64,000 nucleotides of DNA from Adineta ricciae (taxonomy: Eukaryota > Rotifera > Eurotatoria > Adinetida > Adinetidae): NCBI GenBank assembly GCA_905250025.1, contig CAJNOJ010000002.1:124001-188000 (forward strand). The letters run 5' to 3'. The notes under the pieces are model-generated. The model saw only the letters and a program-made list of their open reading frames with translations. It made no database searches and was not told the DNA's origin. This document shows positions 27,352-39,715 of this stretch, piece by piece. A program made the position numbers and the translations under genes. Each line of letters opens with the position of its first letter. Within the stretch, counting starts at the first letter, position 1.

Positions 27352-29585
27352 GTCACATAGTTTTCTCTCTATTAGTCATATATTTGTGTTATGATTATGA
27401 AAAGCAAAAGAAAATCACTTTCATTTCCTTCTGACGAGCGAATGATGTGCTTCATTGAACTTGAAAGGGCCGTGAGAAGAGAAAACTGATGCTAGTTAAA
27501 TTTGTTCATCGCGACGATAAACATTAGACAACCTTGTGTTCGTTTTTCATATCTTAATGAGACTGCTTTTGCTTTGACTATCGGAGTAAACGAATCGGAA
27601 ATGGGTCACTTAGATGGATAGTGGTGTTGGTGCAACACAACGCCGTTTGTCTGTTCTTTCTCGTATGCGTTTTCATTCAGTCATTCGTTGTTCATCAATA
27701 CACATTGCAAATGTGATGCTTAGAGAGGCGGAGAAGGAGAAAATTCTTTGTACACATCACATCAATTCTCTTTTGCTTCCATTCACATTCTTAAGCATGA
27801 AGACAGTGTAAGTGAGTTGCATTCAAAGAAAAAAATTGAGCTAATTTCTCTTTGATACAACATCGATGATATCAATGGTTAAAAGCTCAAATTACTTTTC
27901 TTTTTCTTTTTTTCTTTTTTGTAAGCAACAATTTGTGTCTATCCAGATTAGAATTGCCTTTAATTCTTATGCAATCTGTATGTATAGATGCATGGTCAAT
28001 TACATTTGAATGTATGAATCAATCTGAGCTGTATAGGAGACGAACGGAAGAACTGGCTAGCATTTCCTTCATTTCTGTTTGGGATATTACTGATGGTGCG
28101 TGACTTTCGTGGACATCACGTCGCAGGTTCAATGCCATTTTCTTTTTTTCTCCTTTCTCTCCTTACTTGTTCTCTCTTTCCTCTCCTCTCTTCTGACTTT
28201 ATTCGCATTGTTACATTGCATTGTGCTCATCGAACGGCATGTTTTATTCACTCTTTCGCTTTTACTGCAACACTCTAATGTGTATTTATATGTAGAGTGT
28301 TGTTCAATCATCATTCACGCTGAGTATAGAACATCAACAGTGACAGCAACACAAAAAAAACTTGATGTTTAATTTTCAACACTTCCATATACATTATCCT
28401 TCATGTTCAATATATTTTCTTTTTTTGTGTGACAATACACATTTCCTAGTTGTAGTCAATGCCAAGTGAGTACTCAGGCTGTTGTAGATTGCTCTTCTAG
28501 ATTATGGTTAGGTCGGTTTTGCCATTTCTGCTCTTCATTTATCTACTTGTAAATACGAGTCGATTTATTCAAGGATGTCATAGTAGATTACTGGAAAATT
28601 TCGAAAAACTATTTATTCATTCGATATTATTGTCATGTTCAAAGTTCAGTTTAATGAGTACTGCTACCAAATAACTTTTTCTTTGTTTTGGCAAGCTCTA
28701 AAAGTCCACTACGGTCAGATTACATCATACATCGAGCACTCTAATATCAGGAATCACCACATCAACAGTTGCTTCCCTTCTTTGTTTTATTTTATCTAAA
28801 CAGTCCTATGTATGAAATGCCGTTCTTTCACTTGCTCTCTCTCTCTTTCGCTTTCTTCCGTTTGTATGTGTTTGTTTGAGACCAACAGAAAACAATCATT
28901 CTGTGATGAATCCTTGCAATTGCCACAACGACGAGTAAAGACATTGGCATCAACAATTCTTTTCTTTACACTTTTACTCGCTCATATTATCTTTTTACGT
29001 TTCGGTATGTATGTATGTATATGTGTGATCGATCGCTCGTTAGACTCAGTCAGGAGTCAGCGTAGTAGATCGTTCGGTGTGTCTAAACAAACACATCCCA
29101 ACAATCAAAGTCCGATTATCTACTATCGATCAGACAGCACGAGATAGAAAGAAAGAATTACACAGGTGAATGATGTAATCATTAGTATACCATCACATCC
29201 GGGTGCATGTATGTGTATATATATATGTTTTTCGAGATGCAGCGACCTGATGCCCTCGAGTAGATAGACAGCGTGTGAAACCTGTCGTCGTCTACTTTTC
29301 TCTATACACATCACATAGAGATATACATACATAGAGAGATCGCGAATTGCGTGATCGTTATAATCAATTGTGAACGTAGGCAGGCGAAAAAAACGCATAT
29401 GATAAGGCATGTGCGTGTATGTGTATAAATGAATAAATGACTGGAAGAGCTCGTTAGACTCACCATCGAGATAAGGCGACGATGAGCATTGAAGTATGTA
29501 TATGCGTCCGTTCTCAGAAGACAACTTAATGAAATGCATCTTTCAGCAAGTGATAGTGAATGAGTCGTTCTCTTCCGAATAATAT

Positions 29586-29607
29586 CTTCTTCTTCTTCTT
29601 CTTCTTC
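29586..29607. repeat. (CTT)n microsatellite
   Basis: Seven tandem CTT units in the non-coding stretch upstream of the Ig gene. Confidence 0.9.
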
Positions 29608-30252
29608 CCTAGCGACTATCTTCATGAAGAAAAGATTACAGGTATAACTCTATGACTATTGAATGATAACTTCGTCGTTGATCTTTCTTTTTCCTTTTCT
29701 TTTTGATTAATCGAAGGGAAGAGTAGAAAGATTCGAATGATAAAACTGGCTCGACATGTACAATAACAATGTACTGACTCATCTCTCTCTCTCTCTCTCC
29801 TTCTTCTTGCTTGTTTTCTTCATCAGATTGTTGAATATATTGTCTTTTCACATCTTTTACTTTCAATGTATACATATATGTGTATGCGCTCTCATGTTAA
29901 TCACTATATACATATAGATAGATAGATGGATATATGTATATTAAGAGTATTCATTTTTTTTTCTCTCCCTATCCCTTCTCATTCTTTGTTCTAGACGAAG
30001 GCATCTAATGGTTTAATTGTATTATAACGTCGTTCGATTACTCCGACTCCTATTACCATTATCATTGTGAAAATTATCATTCGACAGAGTTCAATGCATT
30101 TAACACATGTTCGATTATCATTTCTGTAAAACTAGTATTCGAACAAACCAAATTCAATTGTGCATCTGAATATATACATATATTATCCATACAGCAACGA
30201 CACGTTTTCTGTTCCGACTAGCTAAAATTCATTTCGTATTCCTATTCATTCA

Positions 30253-31644
30253 ATGGAATGTAAACAGCAGACATTAACGGCTGTTTCTATTGTCCGACGA
30301 GCAACACTTGCCTGTCTTCTTTATTCTATTGTGATGACTTTACTTATCGGTAAGTATGTCTAAATACATATCTGTCTATCTGTCTATCTATCTATCTTTC
30401 TTTCTTTCCTTTCTCTCGTTATACATACAGATTCATTAAATAAGTTTTCTTTCGAAAAAAATGAAAAACCTTGAGGCAAAATATACACAGCTGGACGCAT
30501 CACTCTCTTGTATGACTGATGTTCATTAAAACCAAATGACACCTCACTTCTCTTTTTTCCAATTAAGAATTCTTCAAAATAAATGAATGAGCGAATATGT
30601 CGATCCGTACCGTTTCTGATGACTGTATCTTCTCTTGTCTTTGACTGATCGATTTTCATCGATCATACGGTGTTATGCATACGAGCAATATGTCACATTT
30701 CTCGTCTTTCTCACGGGAACATATGTCATTGACGAGATATAGTCAATAAAGATGAAAAGAATTATGCCGTAGTTGAACTTTTGCTTCTTTTTTCCTTACA
30801 TCATCAAATTGTCAGACGGACAGAAACCTTGTCAAGTCAAGTGCTCATATTTTTTTTGTTTACATTCTTAAAGTTGATGGCACATCAGCGAACACCGAAG
30901 CCGAAATCATCTCGACTCAAAATGAAATTATCACTTACGTGAATCATACCGCGAAATTATCGTGCATAATTCAAAACAAAAATCGTCAACACGTAATTCT
31001 TCATTCCCTTGAATGTCTCCTTAATCTAATTCGTCACTTTTTCTAGGTCACATGGTCACGCGTGACATACATGAATGAAACCCAAAAATTAACCAATCTT
31101 CTATTCGTTGATCTTTTGAAATATACTCCGTTTAGTCGATACCATCTGACTCATATGATCGAAAGAGATAATCGTGAATATTGGAATCTGGAAATTCGAA
31201 ATGTTCATACGTCGGATGAAGGTTATTACAGTTGTGTGTTAACAGCAATTAAACCAATATCAAAAATCTTTCATGTCAAGGTTCTTGGTACGTATCACGC
31301 TTGAGGAGAACACGACAATAGACAAATGATGATGTGGACAATAAAAGTCGTAATTCATTCTCAAGAGATTCGACTTCATACATTTCTCAGCAAGATTTGC
31401 CTTTTGTCTTGATTATCACTCTAATGTTCGACTATATTTCGAGCTAATGTTGATTAACTTCTTATTCTATTCGTTTTTTTTTCTAGAGAATACACGCAAT
31501 CCGTTGTTTGCTCTACGTTCATCATTGGATACAGCTAATATGCAACGGCGATCCAAAGAAAGTCACTCTTCTGCTTTACCACTTCTCTCCTCGTCGTCGA
31601 TATTCACAATCATTTTAACAAATACAATCTTAAAATTTGTTTAA
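30253..31644 (+). CDS. Small single-Ig-domain protein, probably GPI-anchored
   Basis: Four exons (30253-30350, 30874-30993, 31047-31287, 31487-31644) encode ~205 aa. The N-terminus has a hydrophobic segment (ATLACLLYSIVMTLLIG), read as a signal peptide. One V-type Ig domain follows: Cys in AKLSCIIQ, core Trp in HVTWSRV, and the closing DEGYYSCVL with its Tyr-x-Cys. The tail is Ser-rich and then hydrophobic (LPLLSSSSIFTIILTNTILK) with no cytoplasmic residues, a layout expected of a GPI signal. V-set Ig domains of this style occur in lachesin, IgLON and dpr-type surface proteins, but those have two or three Ig domains; this one has a single domain. A cell-surface adhesion or recognition role is inferred. 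Confidence 0.7.
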
Positions 31645-34126
31645 AGCTTCTTTTTGCTTTTGTCTTCTTAATTCATTTTCGATTGTGAATGATTTGCTAG
31701 TTTGTACGTGTGTGTGTGTGTGTGCTTGGAAGAGTATTTTTATTCGTCTACTTTGGCAATTGATTTGAAAAAGAAAACGGAAAACATTCAACAGTGATGT
31801 ATCTCAACTGCTTTTTTCATTCGGAGAACAAACTGAACCTATTTGTTGTAAAGTGAATGACCATGCGCGCGCGCGCGTGTGTGTGTGTGTGTGACATTTT
31901 ATTGTATTTATTTTAGTCTACAAATAAACTGGTGAGATAGTTGATGCGTAAAATAGATCTATCAAATGAAGCGCTTTTCTTTTTCAAATGGTAAATGATA
32001 TTTTTCGGTCAATATAGTTTTAATATGACATTTGATGATTGATTGAATTGATTAAGAAAATCTCAATGTCAATTGGGTTCGAGTGATAAATAGTTAGATT
32101 TGATGATTAGAAACAATCACATCTTTGATGGTTTGAATAGATTTCGAATCAAGATATGGTTAACAATTGATCTTTTATTTAGGTCTGAGTTTAACTAGTT
32201 CGTAGCGTAGCAAAGATGTTGTCGGAATAGATGTCCAATTCGAATTTGAATTGAACAATAGAGACTTGAAAAAATAATCTCGATATGAAATTAACTCTTG
32301 AAGTAGATCTAACCCTTGTTGTACATATTCAAAAAGTAAGTCAGTTCGGAATAAATCTATTTCTATTTTTTTATAGTAGAATAAAGATATGTCGTACAGA
32401 TGTATTGAATTGAAACTAAATCTAGTCCTACGTTATATTCAAATCTTCGTTTTTTCGATTTATTCTCTAAACAACGACGAACAGCTGAATTTTCATTTAC
32501 ATTCTGGTTGAAATCAGACATCTACATTTGCTGTTACGATGAATTTGTCGTCTTCGAGGTGTCAAATACAATTCTGTTGAAAAGTGAAAACAACACGTGT
32601 AAAGTAGATAAAAAAATTTTCTCACGCTTATTTCGATTGTTCCTACAGAGATAGATAAATAAATACATTCAATTTGTTCAATTGAATTTCGTCTGAACCA
32701 TAACAATTACGATGTTGTCATTTTCATCGCACTTTGATGATCTAACACCGTCACTATCAAGTGTCACGATTTCACTAAGATAAACACTCAGCGATTGGCG
32801 TTGTTTCATGAACGTGATAGCCGCGCCAATTCATTCGAAGTTTTTATCCGTCAATCATGAGAAATCCAAATGAATTACTTCCACACACAAAAACAACATT
32901 TTGTTGATTTCTTTGCTATTTGACCTTGACAAGAATGTATTTTCTCCATTCAAAAACGACATGATATTCTTGATCATTGGGTAACATAGTGTTCTGATGA
33001 GACTTCCTTTGGAGAAACATATACACACACCTTCATTTACTGTATATTGAGCAAAACGGCTTATCGGATGTGACCATAACACATGCGTAGACGTATTCGA
33101 GATATAAAACGTAATTCATGAAAGATTCTTTCGAGTTTTGTTGTTGTAATTAAGAAAGACGAGCAGCGGATCGTTTGCTGTCTTAACACTTTGAAGGAGG
33201 TATTTGCATAAGTTGTTAGAAATACTGATTAAACACGATCATTACATAAACAATCATCATACTCGATTGACTTAATCGTTTGGAGTTAGGAGAAACTGAT
33301 CGAAAGATTAGTGTCATTTATGTTAATAATGAAATCGATCTTTATTCATTAAATCAACGGAAGATTATGGCGCAGAGAGATGTGAATAGGTTTCCTAAAT
33401 TTATGTGGAATCTAGTCTTCTGACTCTGAGAATATAAGTAATAACTGGCAACAACATCGTCGATGATGCTCTATTGCAATGCGCTGTCAATGCGTTGTGT
33501 GTTGTTTCTTGTATGGCCATTTTGTTCACCAGATCCTTCGCTTTTTGCCAAAATTGCCTTCGCATTTGAACGAGTTTCGAACTTTTTCGATAGTCATTCG
33601 AAAGAAGACACTTTTCTCTACCAATTCATGTAGAATGTTTGGGAAAAAAATCTTTTCATTTCGATAAAATAATTAAATTCTTGGCAAATATTCACTCGAA
33701 CTCATCTTGTTCGTCGACTTATTACCGATTTTTTTCGATATTACGCCACAGATTTCCCGTCATGTTCGGTGTCATTCGATAGAAAAAAGTCTTCTCTGTC
33801 CGATCGGAGAAAAATCTCTCTTTTATTTCATTAATTTTAACGAAAATATTTGCCATTTTTCAAAGAAGGCTTGAACAATCTAATGAAAGTTCGAACGACA
33901 AAAGGTGTCCTATGTGCGGTTCGAGTCGTTCGGGAGAAGGAAGAAGAGGAAAAAAGGCAACGACGACGGCGACGACGCACATACACCAACATTACCACCA
34001 CCATTCTCATTCATTCTATCGACATCGCTCTCTCGTGCGCGCATACACGCTACAGACACAAATTTTTTCTGCTCCCTATTCATTTCATCTTTTTTCAAAC
34101 AAGAAATCTTCGTTAATTCAAGAACA
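31645..34126. other. Intergenic, 2.5 kb, no gene seen
   Basis: It contains (GT)n at about 31709-31725 and a Z-DNA-prone (GC)n(GT)n run at about 31865-31893. AATAAA at about 31923 could end the Ig gene transcript. The final ~280 bp before the histone ATG are A/G-rich and are probably 5' UTR and promoter. Confidence 0.55.
31865..31893. repeat. (GC)n(GT)n alternating purine-pyrimidine run
   Basis: A ~29-bp alternating run, five or so GC steps followed by GT steps, in the 3' region of the Ig gene. Confidence 0.9.
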
Positions 34127-35135
34127 ATGACCGATAATAGTGCTGCTTCATCCAACCTTAATACATCGGCTAGTGCTGCTGCTGCTGGTAAAGGTAAGAA
34201 AAAGGCCGCTGGCTCATCAGCAAATAAAACCAAAAAAGCGAAAAGCGCAAGCACCCATCCAAAATTCGCCGCTATGATTAAACAAGCAATAACACAATCG
34301 AATGATCGTAATGGTACATCGAAAGCAGCTATTCTAAAATATATTTTAGCTAATTTTAAAGTAAATGCTGCGACTGCCAATCAACACCTTAAAGTTGCAT
34401 TACGCGCCGGTACAAAAAATAAAACATTAAAACAAACGAAAGGTATTGGTGCAAGTGGAAGCTTTAAATTGGCCACACCAGCTAAGCAAGTCAAATCGGC
34501 AACTGGTACAAAGAAGGTCGCAGCGAAAAAATCGTCCGCAGCCAAACCACGTAGCCGATCGAAGACACCAGGTGGAAGCAAAAAAGCTGCTGGTGCATCA
34601 CCAAAGAAAGCACGATCGTCAAGCAAAGGAAAAGCTGCCGGTGAAGGAAAACGAAAACGCTCAGCATCTCCAACAAAGAAAGCATCGACGAAAAAAGCTG
34701 CCAAAGCTACGAACGTTCCAACTGCAACAACCGATGCCAATGCCTCAGCCACTGCAGCTGCTCCTGCTGCTGCTGCTGCTGCTCCAAAGAAGAAAGCTGC
34801 CGCACCCAAAAAAGCTAAATCAGGTTCGTAAATTTGATACAACGAAAATTAAAGCGTTCATTACGAATTATCTTCTTCTAGCTAAACCAAAATCAAAAGC
34901 AGCAGCTAAACCAAAAGCTGCAGGAAGTGCTAAAGCCAAGAGTCCAAAGAAGAAGACCGCATCCCCAAAGAAGAAAGCTGCCGGTGCATCCAAACCAAAA
35001 TCTAAGAAAGCTGCTCCATCCGCATCGTCGAGTGCAAGTGGATCATCCAGCAGTGCAGCTAAACCAGTCAAAAAAGCGAGCAAACCAGCCGCCAAGAAAG
35101 CCAAAAGTCCCAAAAAGGCCGCCAGCAAAAAGTGA
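34127..35135 (+). CDS. Linker histone H1
   Basis: Two exons, 34127-34823 and 34882-35135, encode 316 aa. Residues ~40-115 form the winged-helix globular domain (THPKFAAMIKQAITQSNDRN, GTSKAAILKYILANFKV, then ALRAGTKNKTLKQTKGIGAS). It is flanked by a short Ala/Lys N-tail and a ~200-residue Lys/Ala/Pro/Ser C-tail with repeated SPKK and TPKK-like motifs. It binds linker DNA at the nucleosome dyad. The 58-bp intron, and AATAAA about 350 bp downstream (~35484) instead of a histone stem-loop, suggest a polyadenylated, replication-independent type. Long open frames on the opposite strand here are only shadows of the Lys/Ala-rich coding sequence. Confidence 0.95.
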
Positions 35136-35916
35136 ACTAATTATTTAAGAGACAAAAGAATAACATGTATATATATATAATGATATAACATCTATTTTTT
35201 CGTGTGTGTGTATCCTGTAGACAAACCTTCATTTTCTATCTCATCATTCGTTGCAGATAATGTACTCCTTCTTTTGTCCTTTATTCTATTTCAATGTTGT
35301 TTTGTTTCTTTCTACTTTTCTGGTTTCGTATGTAAGGCGTATTGTAAACGCCGAGACTACTATATCGTTACTATTATACCTATATTCGTGTGTTATCCAT
35401 ACGCTTCTTTTTGTTTCTGCTCTTCTATGTGTGTATATATATATAGACGTACATTCTTCTCTTGTCTCGCCGCTGCTCGAGACGAATAAAAAAGTAAAAA
35501 ACAAGACAACGGTCGACATTTCGCTCCATTCATGGTTAATTGTTTTCTGAATGGAAAATCACGAGCAGAATGAATGTGAGTTTTTTCTTCTTCGTTCTCT
35601 TTTTCAATGCATCACATCTCACACAAATTTATTAGTAAATAAAGCACATAGATCTACGATGTAGCATATATGTGTTCAGCGAACGAAAAGAAGAGGAAAA
35701 ATCGAAGGCTCATCGTTTATCTGTGTGTTGTTCGAATCTCGAGCAAGAAGGTCAAAACTATTTTATTTTTTCTCTACTAAAACATTGCGAGAATAACGAA
35801 CGTACGAACGAATGAATAACTCACGAAACATAAGAAGAAGCGAACACATTGAAAGGCAAAAAAGTGCAGGAATGTGAACATAAGCTTGAATAAATACGGG
35901 TATATAAACCTTGCAT

Positions 35917-36138
35917 TTAACGTTGAAGTTGAATATTCATTTCGGGCTGTTCTCGTTTCGTTTTGCCACTTGAAGATGAGGTTAAATCTGGTAATTTCGA
36001 TGTGTGTTTCACTACTTCATCATCGCTATCACTGTGTTCGCTATTTTCTTTGCGGAATTCGCGAACATTTTCATCAGCTGCGGCTTTCGCAGCATTCTGT
36101 TCTTCTTGTTCAATTCTTTGACTAGCTTCATCAGCCAT
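35917..36138 (-). CDS. Small acidic protein, unrecognised
   Basis: A single exon of 73 codons starting MADEASQRIEQEEQNAAKAA. It is highly charged, with helix-forming Glu/Ala/Lys, a DSDDEVV acidic patch and a Ser-rich tail; no signal peptide or TM segment. A 3' acceptor (gcattttag) about 30 bp upstream would suit leader addition. I recognise no family. It lies downstream of the GCK-III kinase on the same strand, with ~820 bp between. Confidence 0.4.
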   Translation of the reverse strand: MADEASQRIEQEEQNAAKAAADENVREFRKENSEHSDSDDEVVKHTSKLPDLTSSSSGKTKREQPEMNIQLQR

Positions 36139-36955
36139 TTTTTTCAAATGAATCTATTTCAATCTAAAATGCCAAGAGGATAATGGTTGCTTTTCTTTTA
36201 TACGCTCTCCCCATCTTTATCAATTGGAAATCCGTTACTTTTACAGTCTTCCATTGTCGCTCTTCCACTTATACCATATGGAATGAAGAAGCAATGATAT
36301 GATTCAAAGGAAAGATTTGTGTGAGATCTATTTGTTTCGCGATCGTTATATTTGAAATAAGCATCATTGGCCAGAAACAAGGAACAAAAAAAAACGAAAG
36401 GCGGGCTTTTTTTCGATTTTTCTCTCATTTCACAAGTATCGCAAATACATAAGAAGAAGAAGAAGAAGAAGAAGAAGAAACAAATAACGAAAGAAAAGAA
36501 GAAGAAGGTTCTAGCCAAGCCGGCCAATGTAAAATGAACAAAATGTTGAATGTTGCCCAGAATCATAAGAAAAGAAAGAAAGCTAATAGTGATTGAACAA
36601 GAGAACGTAAAATAGAATCACTGTTGTACATATATATTTATACATATAAATAAGACCGAAGTGTGTTATAGGTTTCGTTTGACGTTCTAGGAATGAAACA
36701 TAGCAAGTGTAGATAACAAACGAATGCTATAGGTTGCCGTTGATTAACAAATGAAAATGAAAATATATGTACATTGAATAAATATGGATAGAATGATTAT
36801 GGATATATAGATAATATGTATCATAAGGAAACCAAGAGGGGAATCATACGTATCTCACTCGTAAAAAAAGATTTATCTGATCGAGCAGTGAGAGAGAGAG
36901 AGATAGTTTTGAAAGGAGAGGGGAGAAAACAAACAAAAGAAAGAAACAAGACAAA
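36139..36955. other. Intergenic spacer with a (GAA)n tract
   Basis: AT- and purine-rich sequence with an (AGA)n run at about 36449-36479 and (GA)n at about 36889-36902. It contains the 3' UTR of the kinase gene. No gene seen. Confidence 0.5.
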
Positions 36956-38952
36956 TTAAATTCTCAGTTTGACAACACCAGGTAACAGTTGACTGTTATT
37001 GTCGTCGACTGTTGAATTACTTCGATTAGACGACGCTGCCATCGGTGGCGGAGGTGGTGGATAATTGACTTTGGATATGTGTTCACGCATTGTACGAACA
37101 AAGTCATCGCTAAAACCCGGATAACGCATCTGAGCATTTTCAAATACACGCCGTAGATTTTGAAACAATTCAGCACCAGTTTGAACATTACGTGCGAGAC
37201 CATTCGATGAGTTATTACTAACTGGTGCTGTTGGAATATTGAACCGAATAGCAAGCTAACGAATGGAAAGAATTCGTAGAGAGGGAGAATAATCGAATGA
37301 ACTTACATCATCAAAAATTGATTTAAATACCGGATTTAATTCAATTGATTCAGCGGGCTAAAAAGATAATCAAATCGTCGTACAAAAACATCGATATACT
37401 ACAGTATTCTGTGGAAATCTAATCTTCAATTTATTCTACCTAATCGTATCAAGCGAATGAATCTAATCAAATATTTTTAGTCAACAATTTGTCTATTCCC
37501 GAAGGAAAATTCTAAAAATACTACTGAATATCTGCAGATCTAATTTCTGACCACGAGAATAGTAGAAATATGTGCAAAATCGATTATGAAATATTGTTGT
37601 TTTAGATGAAAATGTACATACAGGATAAATTCCATTTCCAGATGATAATCTAACTGTATCGTCACCATCAAATTTCCATCGAAATGTTTTGTCTTTTGGC
37701 CTAAATGAAACTCGCGATCGAATTCGCCTCATAAATCATCCAAACTTACATGTCGTCATCGGAACCTGAATCACTATCTGATCCTCCACCATTTTTATGA
37801 CTTTCTTTCCATCGTCTGTATCGTTCGATCAACTCAACTAGAAATCTAGTTGATTTATTTAGAGAAACAAATTTTAAACGACGCAATTGCTGAGCTGTTG
37901 GTCTCTATACAATCAAAACAATTTTAGTTTTCACCATAATGTTCTATTTACATGCTCAGGATTCTTTTGTAAACACGCTTCAACGAATTCTCGAAAAAAT
38001 TTCGAATAATTGCCAACTAATTGCGGCGGTGAATTCTTTGGTATTTGTAAAAGGACTCTCATGGGATGGAGGTCAGAGTAGGGCGGTTCACCTTTAGCTA
38101 ATTCAATCGCTGTTATACCAAGTGACCAAATATCCGCCTGTAAAAGAAAGACAATGCAGATTGTTTTCAACGAAATGACTCGTTTCTTACTGAATAATCG
38201 TATTTATGTTGCATGATCACTTCTGGTGACATCCAAAATGGTGTTCCAACGAATGTGTTTCCTTTACTGATCGAATCCGTTAATTGTTTAGCGACACCGA
38301 AGTCAGCTAGTTTAACATCGCCGTTTTCCGATAAGAGAACATTCGCTGCTTTAATGTCACGATGGATTTTCTTCTCCGAATGTAAATATTCGAGGCCTTT
38401 GAGGACTTCTCGTAAGATTATAGCAATATACTGTTCGTCAAATGGGCCTGGTTTCATAAGATCAAGTGCTGAACCACCACCGAGATATTCCATAACAATC
38501 CATAGTTTTGTTCCCTGCAAAAAGAACGTACATCAATATTAAGGTTTAATCACAATTTCGTTTACTTTTAAATAAGAACCAAAGTATTTCGTGATATATG
38601 ACGAATTACACTGGGAAAGTACTTGAATTTCTTGTTGAATATCCTCGATTTCATCTTCAGCTTTCTCCAAGTCGATTATCTTGATGGCTACCACGTTGGA
38701 CGATTTCTTATTTATACCTTTATAAACTTCCTAAACGGAAAAATCAATTCACTGCAAACCTCGCTTCACTTCGGAGAGAAAAACACCTACTCCAAACGAT
38801 CCTCGACCGATATGATCATGCCGTTCGAATATTTCTTCAGGATCAACTTTACTCTAATCAAGAACAAATACAGCATTGTATTTCTCAGTTTTGTCTTCTT
38901 CGAGTACAAATGTATATACCTTTTGTGGCGTTAGATGCGAAGCGACAATCAT
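36956..38952 (-). CDS. GCK-III Ser/Thr kinase (STK24/25/26, MST3-like)
   Basis: About nine exons; the first is 38952-38920 ([11 protein letters not shown]). The kinase domain has GRGSFG (P-loop), [20 protein letters not shown] with the catalytic Lys and the alpha-C Glu, [23 protein letters not shown] and [37 protein letters not shown] and [11 protein letters not shown] are specific to GCK-III rather than MST1/2 (Hippo). The C-terminal half has an acidic [10 protein letters not shown] linker and a region ending in [20 protein letters not shown], probably the dimerisation and CCM3-binding segment, then a Pro run (about 37030-37065). GCK-III kinases act in STRIPAK, cell polarity and Golgi signalling. 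An acceptor (ccttcttctttttag) lies directly upstream of the start on this strand. Confidence 0.92.
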
Positions 38953-39715
38953 TGAAACTCTAAAAAGAAGAAGGAAAAAAACAACGAATGACTGTTTCGT
39001 ATTTAATGTTATTTTTTCTCGTAACTTACGTATTTTAGTCAAGAGTTTTATTCGGTGAGATATTGTCTTCAAATGTTGTTCCGCATAGACACACGAACGC
39101 TTATCTTCTACTCGTCGCGTTACTGGATTTCGAGTGTGTGCATTGAGAGAGAGAGACAGAAATAAATATACAAAGCAAAGCACACCTTCGTTTGTTCGTT
39201 TGTTCGTTCTTCGATGATGATATAGGTTTATTTAGCCGAAGATTTTAGCTGCTAAGCATCTCATTGGTTCATTCTATTGACCATCCATGAGAAAAGAAAA
39301 CAAGAAGGAAAAAAAATAAAACGCCACGATTAGATCAAAATGAAAGCAAATCGTTATTAGATTATTGATCTAATCAAACATGAATATTCATGGTGAAGTT
39401 CGAATTTCGAGGCGAAACGATGTTCTAGTCGCTTGAAATTCTTCTCGAACATACGGTTTGACATTTTAGAACAGCAATCATGTGGAGAAGTGAAGACATT
39501 ATGCATTTTGTGCTAAAACTGACACATTTGTGTGAATTCTCATCATAGACAATGACGAATAATTGCATGGTTTCTTGATTAATGTCAATAATGAATAATT
39601 TGTAGACTTTCAATTCTGTGAAAGCAGAGTATTCGAATGAATCATCGGTTTTATTTGTTTTGTCACAATGAATGAGTAATAGCTGAGTATCTGTTTCTAG
39701 ATCGAAAATATCAGT

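Larger units (their letters stand above)
24496..30252. other. Long non-coding stretch with microsatellites
   Basis: 5.7 kb with no recognisable gene, which is large for this window. It is pyrimidine-rich, with (CT)n near 25733-25753, (CTT)n near 29586-29607, (CT)n near 29784-29799, GATA-type runs near 29915-29930 and TCTA/TTTC runs near 30370-30410. It may hold 5' exons or regulatory sequence of the Ig gene downstream. The one gene-like item is the weak candidate at 27060-27351. Confidence 0.5.

Noticed and set aside
33910..34842. Long open frames antisense to the histone H1 gene
   Set aside because: They are Ala/Phe/Leu-rich mirror images of Lys/Ala/Pro codons; the plus strand encodes a clear H1 globular domain.
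36956..38952. Hippo kinase (MST1/2) identity
   Set aside because: [18 protein letters not shown] and the lack of a SARAH-type end favour GCK-III (STK24/25/26).
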